Below, one piece after another: positions 44,136 to 55,889 of a stretch of DNA of 64,000 nucleotides; the first letter of the stretch is position 1; each line of letters starts with the position of its first letter. Source of the DNA: Ariolimax columbianus (taxonomy: Eukaryota; Mollusca; Gastropoda; Stylommatophora; Arionidae); assembly GCA_036924085.1 (NCBI GenBank), contig JAVGWX010000004.1:83099941-83163940 (forward strand), in the 5' to 3' direction. The notes under the pieces are model-generated. The model was not told the origin of the DNA, did not search any database, and was given only the letters and a program-made list of their open reading frames with translations. The translations under genes and the position numbers were made by a program.

Positions 44136-44376
44136 TAGAGTGTTAATTATGTATTGTTCAGACAGATGCAATTCAATATTCAATATGTTAATTTGTACAC
44201 CACTGGAGTTCTTGTGGGTAGACAATAGGGACCCTCAAAGAAACCTTTCTTACTGGCTTAATTGTTCGACCCTCAAATAACAATATTTATTTTCTTCATA
44301 AAAATGGTGGTCTGTTCCAGGTTTTTCTCCGCCACTATACTAGGTCTATTAAAAAAGTTTAAGAACCTTTCTGTAT

Positions 44377-44732
44377 GACTTGACGTTCTCATTCTCAATC
44401 TTCCGCCACCAAGCCCTGAAAAGTGCATAAGTAGTGGAATGTAGTCCAGAGAACGGAATGCATTGTGTTGTAGTTTACAGCTTGACTGCGATATTTGCAC
44501 CTTTCGGTCCAACACATCCGACTTCAGCAGACATTTTTTTAATCGCGGATTAGCTTTCCCTCTTCGATCCCTTTTCCTTAGCCAGTCTGCTCTGTTGCAG
44601 CCTGTTATCCAGGATCACCACATGGAGGTGGAAAAGGGTTTTGGCAGCTCTGGTTCGCAGGCCCTGACACTGGCAGTCAGCTATGGGTCGCTGACCCCTG
44701 CAGCTCATGTGCTGCTCAGTGTCTTGATCCCC
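44377..44732 (-). mobile_element. SINE-B with 14-bp target-site duplication
   Basis: A full-length copy in minus orientation. GAACCTTTCTGTAT flanks it at 44363-44376 and 44733-44746. The family core CTGAAGTCGGATGTGTTGGA lies at about 44528-44509 on the minus strand. Confidence 0.92.
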
Positions 44733-44746
44733 GAACCTTTCTGTAT

Positions 44747-45560
44747 AATTTATTTCGGGATTACATGGAACCTAGTTAGCCTTGTCTCCTTTGAAATACT
44801 CCCTTCTTTTATTAACATATAGTTTTCAACGCCGTTTACAAATTCGGAAGCAGTCCTATCAAACATCTGTGGGGATCACGCGTAGATCCATCAGTGAATT
44901 GCTCTTAAGTTTTTCAGCAGTCTGAAATTGTTGTCCTTTCAAACTGACTTTCAGAAAGAGCAGCAAAGATAGCACCATAACTGGCTGCGGGTCTACATTG
45001 CTCTTCTGTTTCAGTTCATTATAGATGCCGCCAGACCATGGATTTGCCGGGAAGTCACACTAGTCGACGACTTACACTTGTGTTCACGGAAATGTGTTGT
45101 TTTCCATTTGGACTGGTTCATTCGTTTGTTTTGTGTGTTCTCTTCCATTTGATTATCCTGGACATCAGAATGGACATCGGCTATATGAATAGCCTTACAC
45201 TTAAACATGTGTCATATTTCACGGTCTAGTTCACCCGGCTGAACTTCACGAGATGGCGCCCTTCGCCCTAGCTGAAGACAGTGCCAGTGTGGTTGTATGA
45301 AATTTAGACACAGCTATAATGAACTGCCATCTGGAGAGAGATGGGCTCCATCAGGTGTGTAGTGGCACAAGACACACCATTGTTGTATGGTGGGAGCTAG
45401 TACTACATACTACAATAATGGTGCCTCAACAACCTTGTAGGTTATGGGGCTGATAATGATGAAGCAGAAAAAAAAGGCTTCTGCAGTGAGGTCACGTGAG
45501 TAGAGTATTTGTGAAGCCAATTGTCGTCCTTTAATTAAGCCAAAGAATGAGAAGTGATAT
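44747..45560. other. Unassigned stretch
   Basis: No recognised coding sequence. 45245-45430 contains a short imperfect repeat around CACACCATTGTTGTATGGTG and could be an unclassified element; boundaries are not visible. Confidence 0.35.
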
Positions 45561-45569
45561 GTCAACTGA

Positions 45570-45990
45570 TTGTGGGATTCCAGAATTACAATTATGAGGA
45601 TAGACTCAGAAAAACTGTCCTACAGTGTCTAGATAATGAGAAGAATTCGAGGTGACAATACAGGTTTATAAGATAATCAAAGGAACGGATAAATTAGACT
45701 TTAACAAGTTTTTTTTTAATACAACAACCACCTACAAGAACAAGAGGGTACAGCTACAAATTAACTAAAGAAAGGTCCAGATTAGATATTAGGAAATATT
45801 CTTTTAGTCAGAGAGTGGTGAATGCTTGGAATGCATTGCCACAGGAAGCAATGGAGGCAAGGACAATTAATGCATTTAAGAATAGATTGGATGTGCAAAG
45901 CTTTTACAGCAAGGAAATGTAAATGAAACTGATTGTATACAGACTCTGCAGAGTCTTCTAAACCAGTTTAAAAACGTTGTTATTATGGTG
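45570..45990 (+). mobile_element. CR1-like LINE 3' end
   Basis: Degraded C-terminal RT residues, with an RGDNTG-like block and GTGGTGAATGCTTGGAATGC (VVNAWNA), precede the conserved end CTGATTGTATACAGACTCTG and CTTCTAAACCAGT. Frameshifts are frequent. Confidence 0.75.
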
Positions 45991-46439
45991 GTGGACGATT
46001 CTCCGTTAAAATGTCATGTTCTTATGAAGTAAAAACAGGAAAAAGTAAAGATACTGTTAACACACCAATATAGCACCTCACTAAAACAATTTTAGACAAT
46101 TAAATCAAAATAGTCAAAGCAAATTTGCATGATTTACCAAACACACTTTATCAGCAATTAAAACAGGCACCGATAAAAGAACCACTACTGTGATTATAAC
46201 TTACATATTGTCTCCCTTGCATAAATACAAAGTTACGAGACAAAATAAAAATTACTTTACATATTTCTTAGAACAAAGAAATGAAATTTCATTTTCCAAG
46301 AATTGCTGTCAAAATTATGCAGTTTCTGTGAATTGAGTAATATCATATATTACAGAGTGTTTAGGACATTGTAACTGAAATAACAATATGTTACGACATG
46401 TGGTACTAAACTCACAAAATCTGAAAAACCTAGCAAAAA
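45991..46439. other. AT-rich non-coding stretch
   Basis: No feature recognised. Confidence 0.4.
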
Positions 46440-46605
46440 TCCAGAAGGGTCTAGGTTAATGTGAAGATCAGGTAAAAAATACTGACGATGAACCCACATC
46501 ATGCCCAAAAAACATTTCCGCCTCAAATGGGGAATGACTCCAAGACCACTCAGATGCAAAGGCAGCTCGCTAACCACTGCACTACGCGGTTGGAGGTTGT
46601 AAGAA
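46440..46605 (-). mobile_element. tRNA-headed SINE
   Basis: The minus strand starts CGCGTAGTGCAGTGGTTAGC (A-box-like). A B-box-like stretch GGAGTCATTCCCCA follows, then an unrelated body. Only one copy was seen in the window, so boundaries are approximate. Confidence 0.5.
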
Positions 46606-46629
46606 GCAACATTCTGCAAACGACATACT

Positions 46630-46970
46630 ACTTACTTTAGCCCAGCCCTGTGGCAAAGGATGGTGATCTGTCCCTGTCAGTCAAGAGTGTGATAGTCGTC
46701 ACTTGGTTAGTTGGAATCTCTTATATGAGCCTGGGTAGCTCTCTTCTTCTGAAAGTAAGTGATTTTACTGTTTTCCTGATCACATTCCACTCCCCTTTTG
46801 ACAAGCCTGTCTGTTTTTTCAATCATGGAATGAAAGGAATGGTAACCACTGAAGTATGGCCTGTGTACTGACAGCTACCTGACTTAGTTCATTCCTCAGG
46901 TGTGGGAGGGTACGACCCTTGAGGGCTTGGAGAACATAATTACTCGATGATAGTGAGAATTACTCTTGTA
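46630..46970 (-). pseudogene. LINE RNase H relic
   Basis: Homologous to 61620-61930: both contain CTGTCCCTGTCAGTCAAGAG or CTGTCCTTGGTAGTCAAGGG, ACAAGCCT and TTAGTTCATTCCT segments in the same order. In the other copy the minus strand encodes an ADRLAKVGG-type RNase H block, which gives the assignment. Confidence 0.55.
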
Positions 46971-47004
46971 TATCACATTAGGGGTATGATTAGTGCAGTG
47001 CTTT

Positions 47005-47712
47005 TTGTTGTTTACGAATGCCCACAATGAGTAGGTTACTCTTTTGTGCGCCCTGAAAAAAGCGTAAAGTGGCGGGTTGCAGTAGCTTTACTCACATCCC
47101 GTGCATGCTAATGAAGGTGGACCGGGGTCCTCCAGATGGTTATGCTATGCTTGGCTTCATCTGCATGTCGCTCACTACTACTGGGGGATCAAGATGCTGA
47201 GCAGCACATGAGCTGCAGTGGTCAGCAACCCATAGCTGACTGCTAGCGTCAGGGCCAGCGAACCATAGCTGCCAAGACCCTTCTACACCTCCTGGATAAC
47301 AGGCTGCAGCAGGGCAGACTGGCTAAGGAGAAGGGATCGAAGAGGGAATGCTAACCCGGTATTCAAAAAATGCTTGCTGAAGTTGGATGTGTTGGACCGC
47401 AAGGTGCAAATATTGCAGCCAAGCTGTAAACTACAACACAACGCATTCCGTTCTCTGAACTACATTCTGCTACTTACCCTTTCAGGGTTTGGTAGTGGGA
47501 GATTGAGAACGAACGAAGAAGAAGAAGAAGACTACTACTGGGATTGTGTCAATCCCTCACCCCATTAGCCAGGATGCCATGAAAACAGTTCGTTTCCAGG
47601 GAGGGCTACTAGGAAACCGAGGTGATGGTTTGGTCAGTATGTTGTGCCTGACCCTGACTAGCATGTCTGATCAGTATATTTTGCCTGATCAGACGTTAGT
47701 CTTCCTCCCCTA
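47005..47712 (-). mobile_element. SINE-A interrupted by a SINE-B
   Basis: The 3' half (47005-47185) and 5' half (47531-47712) join across an inserted SINE-B. The joined sequence matches other SINE-A copies in ACTACTACTGGGAT-TCACCCCATTAGCC order. The tandem section is short, about one to two units. Confidence 0.9.
47186..47530 (+). mobile_element. SINE-B nested in SINE-A, 12-bp target-site duplication
   Basis: ACTACTACTGGG is duplicated at 47174-47185 and 47531-47542. The copy is full length with a (GAA)n tail and the GAAGTTGGATGTGTTGGACC core at about 47380. Confidence 0.95.
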
Positions 47713-47715
47713 GCA

Positions 47716-47950
47716 CAGAGGTAGAGCACTCGCTTTTCATGGCAAAGGTTTGAGGTTCAACTCCTACTACCAGGAGCACCAATCAACCCATTTGTAAATG
47801 GGTACCTGACTTACAGTTAGAGAAGGAAAAGACAATGAGGAAGGGAACTGGTCACCCCTACCTCACAAACTGAGGCTTAGTATACTGAAGTCTCTAACAC
47901 TTTATTCCTGACCAGCAGTTAAGTCTGCTGAATGACTTCCTTTACTTTAC
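47716..47950 (+). mobile_element. SINE-E, tRNA-headed
   Basis: The head GAGGTAGAGCACTCGC (A box) and GAGGTTCAACTCC (B box) are correctly spaced. The body with GGGTACCTGACTTACAGTTA is shared with 58108-58270. Confidence 0.7.
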
Positions 47951-47994
47951 TTTTATCACATTAGCAGCTTGTTCTAGAGCTTAAACCTCAGCAG

Positions 47995-48160
47995 TCTAGT
48001 TGGAAAAACCTAGGCTGTGTAGTTGGAAAAACCTCGGCCATATAGTTGGAAAAACCTAGGCTGTGTAGTTGGAAAAACCTAGGCTGTGTAGTTGGAAAAA
48101 CCTCGGCTGTATAGTTGGAAAAACCTCGGCCATATAGTTGGAAAAACCTCGGCTGCACAG
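47995..48160. repeat. 23-bp tandem repeat, about seven copies
   Basis: The unit is approximately AGTTGGAAAAACCTAGGCTG plus TGT, with alternating CTAGGCTGTGT and CTCGGCCATAT versions. Confidence 0.92.
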
Positions 48161-48394
48161 AATTTAACAGTAGAAATACTCCTTATCTCAACAATTTTCA
48201 GGGTACAAAACATAGATACCAGCATTTAACAGCATTTGTTGCTGATCCATCTGTGGTATGTAATCCAAGGATATAAGAAGAGCGACTGCAAGGGTCTAGC
48301 AGAAAAAATTAATTAAGAGTGAACAACTCAGATACGAATAGCTTCTAAAACCAACAAAACAAAAAATTATATTTCAATCCAATATGAAAATGGA

Positions 48395-48610
48395 GAGCTG
48401 CTGTTCGCTGAGCAGTCTGGATACCGACTCCTGGTCACAGGAGGCTTGGGTTCAAACCCTTCTGATCACAAGTTATTTTTCCTATCGTAGGTAAAATAAA
48501 ATCTTAGCCTGTGCATTGCATGGTGATTGTAGTGACATTCAGCATTTATTCCTCAGCTCTACAAACCCCAGAAATGGAAATAAATCGCTCAGGTGTTACC
48601 TGGATTGAAA
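48395..48610 (+). mobile_element. SINE-D, tRNA-headed
   Basis: A-box-like GTTCGCTGAGCAGTCTGG and B-box-like TTGGGTTCAAACCC are followed by a body ending in TTATTCCTCAGCTCTACAAA and AGAAATGGAAATAAA. The last part is shared with the minus-strand copy at 57690-57885. Confidence 0.7.
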
Positions 48611-48711
48611 AAAGGGAGCGAAGAATCTTAACACTGTAACCTACCAGGCATGTCATAAGAGGTGACTAAGTAGGGTTGGGCATGGGGCTGGCTAGCCCAT
48701 CCTGTAGAAAC

Positions 48712-49418
48712 TAAGTTTAACCTAGCTTAACTTCATTATGCTGGTCTAGAAAGCTCTACAGAGTCTGCATACAACCTGTTTATTCTACTCAGCCGATACT
48801 AAAAATAACTGTGATCGTCCAGTATATTTTATAATGCATTAACTGATCCTGCCTCCACCCCATCCTGCGGCAATGCATTCCACACCTTTACCACTCTCAA
48901 ATTTTTTCTAATATCTAATTTGGACCTGTCTTTACACAATTAGAAGCTGTGCCCTCTTGAAGCCAGTTGTATTTTGAAAAACTTGACTAATTTATCCTTT
49001 CCATTGATTAATTTATAAACTTGTATTACGTCACCTCAAATTCTTCTCTGTTCTAGACACTTAAGACCATTTTTTCTGAGGCCTTCCTCATAACTATAAC
49101 TCTGGAATCCCACAATAATTTTTGTAACTCTTCTTTGTGTACTTTCTAGCATGTCTATATCCACTCTATGATAAAGACTCTACAACTGAATACAGTACTC
49201 CAATTTAGGTCTCACCAATGATTTATATAATTTGACTATCACTTCCTTGCTCTTATGTGTAATGTTTCTTTTAATCGTACCCAGTATTGCATTAGCCTTT
49301 TCCACTGCTACCTGGACTTGCTCCCGCACCTTACCTGTATGATCTATTATAAGACCTAGATCCCTTTCATTTTTTTTTGGTCCTAATATTCTCTCTCCCA
49401 TCATGTAATTATCGTCTT
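48712..49418 (-). pseudogene. CR1-like LINE 3' portion, reference copy
   Basis: From the TTAAC-type tail (48712) upward on the minus strand: C-terminal RT residues, then frame 49440-49180 with ILGPKKNERDLGLIIDHTG, VEKANAILGTIKRNITHKSK and LYKSLVRPKLEYCIQ, the RT thumb of CR1/L2-type elements. This uninterrupted copy shows that 24118 and 30201 were once adjacent. Its 5' side is cut at about 49419 by another LINE's tail. Confidence 0.85.
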
Positions 49419-50110
49419 CTTCTTCTTCGTTCATCCTCATATCAAGGTTTCGGTTTCTCTTACAAAGGACACCGTTGTTTGTAATGCTGTTTCATCTCCA
49501 TACAGCTGCTGTCTCATATCTGTGTCACGGGGCCAGCATTGTTCTCTCTTTTCCTGCGTAAGTATGCAGCTTTGTAGGATGTGTTCCACGGTCATGATAT
49601 GCTCCCCACATGGACACCTGTCATCTGTCCCAATCCTCATTTTGTTGTAAAGATGACTCTTGAGTCTGTTATGCCCAGTTCTCAGTCTGAAGATGATGAC
49701 TTGCTCTTCTCAAGTTATAGTAGCTGTCTTCTATGTTGATCAGCCCATTTTCCCCTGAAGTTGGCTTGAATTATGGTCTTGGCCTCATTATGTGATACTC
49801 AGGTCTGTTTGTGGGGATGCTCCTCCACTCTTTGCTAGTTTGTCTGCAGCTTCATTGCCTTCAATATGGGATCCACTGCATGACCAACCTTGGGTGTTCT
49901 GCTGAGAGCTGTGTCAGGGAGAACATACATTGCTCGAGATCTTCATCTTTGTGTTGTTTTAGCGCTGCTATTACTGACGCGGCATCAGTCAGGAATACTA
50001 TGTTTTCTTGGTGGATATTTTTATCTTTCATGTAATTATAACCCTTACTGGATCGTCCCATGTGTAAGCTACAGAAACTTTATCAGATATAGATAACTTT
50101 GATGTCTTGG
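49419..50110 (-). pseudogene. Related RNase H-bearing LINE, 3' end
   Basis: On the minus strand, 50061-49861 encodes an RNase H block with NIVFLTDAASVIAALKQHKD and RLVMQWIP. Further on, 49640-49437 encodes DDRCPCGEHIMTVEHILQSC, QLYGDETALQT and a stop. The tail is ACGAAGAAGAAGAC. Finger and tail resemble the rRNA-headed LINE, but identity is low enough to be a separate family. It is inserted next to, or into, the CR1-like LINE. Confidence 0.8.
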
Positions 50111-50379
50111 CATTCTTTTGGTGAAGGCCTATGATCCACAGAAAGCTTAAAAGGTTTTGATTGATTTATTGATTGATTGAGTGGGTATAAATAGCCAAAT
50201 GATAATTTTGTAGGAGACTAGGACCACAGAAACAGTTGGTCTCCTTGTGAAACAGCTGTGCCAAAGCAATTATGAGCTCTTTCAGAGGTGTCTTCTGTGG
50301 CCACAGCTTGCACCATTCATAACCCTTGTTAGTTATCTTTTATGACAATGTATGGTTTACAATAAATGCAACTAATGAC

Positions 50380-51150
50380 AATCAGATTGTGCTGGGAGAT
50401 GCACTTCTCTAAAGATGTTGAACCATTCATATATCTTAGTAGCAAAACAGCCGTTGATATTTTGCACCAACAGTTTGACTAAAGGGAATTGGTATCGCCA
50501 GACATTGTGAATTTTAGTGACTCCAAGGCGGTATTGACGCACACCCCATACAAAAAAAAAAGATATATGTTCAGTGAAAAGGGCAATCAGCAACATAATC
50601 ATATCCCGTGCAGTTAACATTATCTTGCAATGGATCCCTGAACACAGCGAGATATCAGGAAATGAGATGGCTGACAAACTGGCAAAAACAGGATCCTCCA
50701 AACAACAAGAAGATAGATCCTGAAGTAACTACACTTTTAAACGAATACTAGAAAAATCTGACTAAACAGGGGGACAGTCACATCAGCTTGCAGTGTAATT
50801 AGTAAAATGTCACAACCAAAAAGCAATGATAATATAAATATACTACACAGAAGAGAACAAAGTCTCATCTTTCAGTTCCGAACAGGACATATTTAGAGAA
50901 TAGCCACTTGAAACGCATCAACCCCCAACACTTGCCCATGTGCAACTGCTCTTGCACTGATGAAACAGCTAGACATCTACTCATTAAGTGCAAATCACTT
51001 GCAGTCACGAGGAAAAGACTTTTACAACTGCTGTCGACAATTGCCAATTCACTGTATAGTACAGTGGAACAGCTGAAGAAGACCTGTAGTTACATAAGAA
51101 CCGCATTGGGGTACCAAGAGCAGGCTTGCTCAGCAGTTATGTGATAGTAG
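50380..51150 (+). pseudogene. LINE RNase H and C-terminal finger relic
   Basis: Plus-strand frames show LQWIPEHSEISGNEMADKLA (RNase H final block with the last acidic residue), a SVPNRTY/RTGH-like block, and frame 50908-51144 with HLPMCNCSCTDETARHLLIK (Cys/His finger). The 16-bp minisatellite begins ~20 bp downstream. Opposite in orientation to the relic at 49419-50110. Confidence 0.75.
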
Positions 51151-51170
51151 CAGCAACATCTTGGTAACAA

Positions 51171-53405
51171 TATAGACAAAGTAGGATATAGATAAAGTAG
51201 GATATAGATAAAGTAGGATATAGACAAAGTAGGATATAGATAAAGTAGGATATAGACAAAGTAGGATATAGATAAAGTAGGATATAGACAAAGTAGGATA
51301 TAGACAAAGTAGGATATAGATAAAGTAGGATATAGACAAAGTAGGATATAGACAAAGTAGGATATAGACAAAGTAGGATATAGATAAAGTAGGATATAGA
51401 TAAAGTAGGATATAGACAAAGTAGGATATAGATAAAGTAGGATATAGATAAAGTAGGATATAGATAAAGTAGGATATAGACAAAGTAGGATATAGATAAA
51501 GTAGGATATAGATAAAGTAGGATATAGACAAAGTAGGATATAGATAAAGTAGGATATAGATAAAGTAGGATATAGATAAAGTAGGATATAGATAAAGTAG
51601 GATATAGACAAAGTAGGATATAGACAAAGTAGGATATAGACAAAGTAGGATATAGATAAAGTAGGATATAGACAAAGTAGGATATAGACAAAGTAGGATA
51701 TAGATAAAGTAGGATATAGAAAAAGTAGGATATAGATAAAGTAGGATATAGATAAAGTAGGATATAGACAAAGTAGGATATAGACAAAGTAGGATATAGA
51801 TAAAGTAGGATATAGATAAAGTAGGATATAGATAAAGTAGGATATAGATAAAGTAGGATATAGACAAAGTAGGATATAGACAAAGTAGGATATAGACAAA
51901 GTAGGATATAGACAAAGTAGGATATAGATAAAGTAGGATATAGACAAAGTAGGATATAGACAAAGTAGGATATAGATAAAGTAGGATATAGACAAAGTAG
52001 GATATTGACAAAGTAGGATATAGATAAAGTAGGATATAGACAAAGTAGGATATAGATAAAGTAGGATATAGACAACGTAGGATATAGATAAAGTAGGATA
52101 TAAACAAAGTAGGATATAGATAAAGTAGGATATAGACAAAGTAGGATATAGACAAAGTAGGATATAGATAAAGTAGGATATAGATAAAGTAGGATATAGA
52201 TAAAGTAGGATATAGACAAAGTAGGATATAGATAAAGTAGGATATAGATAAAGTAGGATATAGATAAAGTAGGATATAGACAAAGTAGGATATAGACAAA
52301 GTAGGATATAGATAAAGTAGGATATAGATAAAGTAGGATATAGATAAAGTAGGATATAGATAAAGTAGGATATAGACAAAGTAGGATATAGACAAAGTAG
52401 GATATAGACAAAGTAGGATATAGATAAAGTAGGATATAGACAAAGTAGGATATAGATAAAGTAGGATATAGATAAAGTAGGATATAGACAAAGTAGGATA
52501 TAGATAAACTAGGATATAGACAAAGTAGGATATAGACAAAGTAGGATATAGATAAAGTAGGATATAGATAAAGTAGGATATAGACAAAGTAGGATAAAGA
52601 CAAAGTAGGATATAGACAAAGTAGGATATAGACAAAGTAGGATATAGACAAAGTAGGATATAAATAAAGTAGGATATAGACAAAGTAGGATATAGATAAA
52701 GTAGGATATAGACAAAGTAGGATATAGACAAAGTAGGATATAGATAAAGTAGGATATAGATAAAGTAGGATATAGACAAAGTAGGATATAGACAAAGTAG
52801 GATATAGATAAAGTAGGATATAGATAAAGTAGGATATAGACAAAGTAGGATATAGACAAAGTAGGATATAGATAAAGTAGGATATAGATAAAGTAGGATA
52901 TAGATAAAGTAGGATATAGATAAAGTAGGATATAGATAAAGTAGGATATAGACAAAGTAGGATATAGATAAAGTAGGATATAGATAAAGTAGGATATAGA
53001 CAAAGTAGGATATAGATAAAGTAGGATATAGACAAAGTAGGATATAGACAAAGTAGGATATAGACAAAGTAGGATATAGACAAAGTAGGATATAGACAAA
53101 GTAGGATATAGATAAAGTAGGATATAGATAAAGTAGGATATAGATAAAGTAGGATATAGACAAAGTAGGATATAGACAAAGTAGGATATAGATAAAGTAG
53201 GATATAGACAAAGTAGGATATAGATAAAGTAGGATGTAGATAAAGTAGGATATAGATAAAGTAGGATGTAGATAAAGTAGGATATAGATAACGTAGGATA
53301 TAGATAAAGTGGATATAGATAAAGTAGGATATAGATAAAGTAGGATATAGATAAAGTAGGATATAGATAAAGTAGGATATAGACAAAGTAGGATATAGAC
53401 AAAGA
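51171..53405. repeat. 16-bp minisatellite, ~140 units, two unit types
   Basis: The unit is GATATAGAYAAAGTAG (Y = C or T). Apart from the C/T position nearly all units are identical; rare variants are GATGTAG (53233, 53265), AACGTAGG (about 52076, 53289) and one 15-bp unit near 53310. Because 16 is not a multiple of 3 and the minus-strand unit has no stop in any phase, three long minus-strand open frames (up to 749 codons of Ile/Leu/Tyr/Ser repeats) arise. I treat these as artefacts. Confidence 0.97.
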
Positions 53406-53499
53406 TTTAAAAATAAGAATTCAAAAAGAATTGGGAAACTTACAGAAATAAAAATAAATTAAGTCCAAAGCAAAAATAAAAATCTTCAACTCTAATGTA

Positions 53500-53960
53500 C
53501 AAACTGTTGTATTGTATGGCTCTGAGATATGGAGAACTAAAACAATTATGCCACTCCAACTATGTATCAATTTAGACTTACGGATGTGAATCTTGGGCAA
53601 TTACCATTGCACAGAAAAGCCAGCTGCAAGATATTTAAAGAAAGATGGCCCAAGTAATGAAAGGAGACAAGGTACAAACAATGTGGCAGAATCTTGAAAT
53701 CCATCCCTTGCAGACTCGACTGGACCAATCTCAACTTCAGTGGTTTGGCCATGTCTGCAGAAGGAAGGACGATCAGCTAACATGGTAGTCATGAGAAGTA
53801 AAGAGCCAAGGATCCAGACACTCAGTCTGCTGGGATGACCATATAACAGAGTCTATAAGAGACTATGCACCAAACTGGAACTAGGTCAAGAAGAAGACAG
53901 TGGATAGAACAGTCTGACGTTCTTTCTGGCAAACCTTTACACCCCAGGGTACAAAAGGAG
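53500..53960 (+). pseudogene. LINE C-terminal relic
   Basis: Plus-strand frames read VVLYGSEIWRTK (RT thumb to C-terminal domain) and LQWFGHVCRRKDDQL, followed by a 3' end with ACACCCCAGGGTACAAAAGG. Part of that end recurs after the SINE-B at 54300-54340. Only the 3' ~450 bp is present. Confidence 0.65.
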
Positions 53961-53985
53961 TGACTAAATAAGTAAGGTAGAAGAC

Positions 53986-54291
53986 AGGATCAAGATGCTG
54001 AGAAACGCATGAGCTGCAGCGATGAGCAACCCATAGCGGATTGCTAGCGTCAGGGCCAGCGAACCAGAGCTGCTAAGACTCGCGCTGATCTTGGATAACA
54101 GGTTGCAACAGAGCAGGCTGGCTAAGGAGAACGGTTCGAAGAGGGAAGGCTAACCCTGTACTAAATAAATGTTTGCTGCCAAAGACGGTTGTGTCAGACC
54201 AAAAGGTACAAATGTTGCGGTCAGCTGTAAACTCCTGCAAAGCCCTGATCAGGGCTTGGTAGTGGGAGATTGAGAATAAATGCAGAAGAGG
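53986..54291 (+). mobile_element. SINE-B with 12-bp target-site duplication
   Basis: AAGGTAGAAGAC flanks it at 53974-53985 and 54292-54303. It has internal deletions relative to other copies. The core is GACGGTTGTGTCAGACCAAA at about 54184. Confidence 0.9.
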
Positions 54292-54530
54292 AAGGTAGAA
54301 GACTCAACACCCAAGGGTAGAAGTGGAACGACTAATTAAGTAAGTAAAGTTGTTTGAGAGTAAACGACAAAAAATAATGTGTGTTTATCTTGGTCCCTAA
54401 CGAAGGCCTTGTGGTTATAAGGTAGGATTAATTTATATTTCAGTTGAAGCACTTTTTTCTCAGCTATAGTTATCTATGTGAGTTATATCATATACAAAAT
54501 CATAAAACAAATAAACAACCAATAACACAC

Positions 54531-54686
54531 TCAAGATTCTCCTCTGCCATCATTCTGTTGGTGGGGTGGTGGCGGATGAGGAGATTCAAGCTTTTCAGAT
54601 TCGAGAAGAAGAGCAATCTGCTGATGGGAAGATTCCAAGAACACATCCAGGCTGGCCAGGTGGCGCCGCCTCACTCTAGAATCAGC
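54531..54686 (-). CDS. CCDC91: CCDC91-like, terminal coding exon
   Basis: After the acceptor CTGTTAG/GCTGAT the minus strand encodes 51 residues and a TGA stop. The start, ADSRVRRRHLASLDVFLESS, lines up with the C-terminus of vertebrate CCDC91 as I recall it (RQRSLSSLELFLSCAQKQL). A species-specific tail rich in Pro, Gln and Gly follows. It joins the exon at 57969-58082 in phase 0. CCDC91 (p56) binds GGA clathrin adaptors at the trans-Golgi; the C-terminal half is coiled coil. No clear polyadenylation signal was identified downstream. Confidence 0.75.
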   Translation of the reverse strand, partial: ADSRVRRRHLASLDVFLESSHQQIALLLESEKLESPHPPPPHQQNDGRGES

Positions 54687-54914
54687 CTAACAGATTAGTC
54701 AAAACAAAAATATATATGAGAAATCATAATAACATTCAGTATTGAGTTTTGTTCCTCCCTTAAAACTCCCACACAATACTGCTCGCTTGCGACCTATTTA
54801 TCGTCAGTAATGTTTCACTAAGATGTCACATTTTATATACTAAACCAGTGGTTCTTAACTTCTTCGTTATTGCGGACTTCTTTAAATAACCCAAATATAT
54901 TAATAATAATACTA
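54687..54914. other. Intron sequence
   Basis: Part of the last CCDC91-like intron; no feature recognised. Confidence 0.5.
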
Positions 54915-55420
54915 ATGTTCGCTTAGGTTCTGAGGACCGTTGTGTTCATTGGCCACGTCCATGACCCACTTCTGTGGTGTGGTTCCAGGCCTCGTCTATA
55001 GCGGAGGAAGAGGTTGATATCTGCTGGAGCCATACTGTGCGGGGACGGCCTCTTCTGTGTCTCCATCCGGTCGGGGGAAGACTTTTGGCTGAGGAACGAC
55101 TTGTGTAGTATCTTGTGGGCCTGGGTTTCCTGGTCCAGTAGTACAACATTACTGAACAAAGAAACTCAGCGGCAGTCAAGTTTTTAAGAGATTGGATGGA
55201 GGCCTGTTTTAGCAGAGAGCTCCACTTTGTGGATGTAGTCATGTCATCGGATACGCTGCTGGTCTCGACATGTCATGTTTCAGCAATGTCCAGGTTTCGT
55301 GGCCGTAAAGTAGGACTGGGACTACACAGGACTGGTAGAAGCAGATTTTTGTCCTAAGGGAGATCTTGCCGTTATTCCACACACGTCGGAGGTCATGCAT
55401 AGCAGACGCAGCTAGTCCGA
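54915..55420 (-). pseudogene. LINE C-terminal relic inside the CCDC91-like last intron
   Basis: On the minus strand, 55420-55250 reads LRRVWNNGKISLRTKICFYQ and VVPVLLYGHETWTLL (RT thumb). The frames at 55242-54946 and 55159-54923 include HRRGRPRTVWLQQI-like and IDEAWN residues. Broken by frameshifts. Sense orientation with the host gene. Confidence 0.75.
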
Positions 55421-55889
55421 ACTGCCTTTACATATTGGGACTGCTGCACCAATCAAATGATATCAAAAATATTCCACATATGAAAATAAACTTTCTGTGC
55501 ACTCAAAATAGTAAACAATGTCTGCAATTGAAAATGTTAACGGCAATGTTTTGTTCATAGATAAGAAAAAATAATGAAACGAAAATAACATTTTCTATCA
55601 TCATTCAATTTGAATTACATTTAGCTCAGGGGTTGTGTTTTCAGAAGTCTGCGATCGTGGACAACAGTCCTGCTGTGATGTCCTGTTATCTGCCTTAACC
55701 ACTCAAACTCCCACTGGGGCGTCTGTTTAATCGGCATTCATCTAATTCTATGAACGTTGTCTAAATTGACTTCTGCTGTACATGGCATTCTCTCTGTTTT
55801 TTTGTTTTTTATATCTGTCTTTTTATCTTCTGATTTTAAATGCAAAAGCTTATTTTTTTCTCTCGTTAACCTTATTTCTCTATTCCCCA
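55421..55889. other. Intron sequence
   Basis: No recognised element; open frames here lack motifs. Confidence 0.4.

Noticed and set aside
51090..53402. Long minus-strand open frames (297-749 codons) of Ile/Leu/Tyr/Ser repeats
   Set aside because: They exist only because the 16-bp minisatellite unit lacks stops in every minus-strand phase; three overlapping frames are equally open and no non-repeat coding sequence adjoins.
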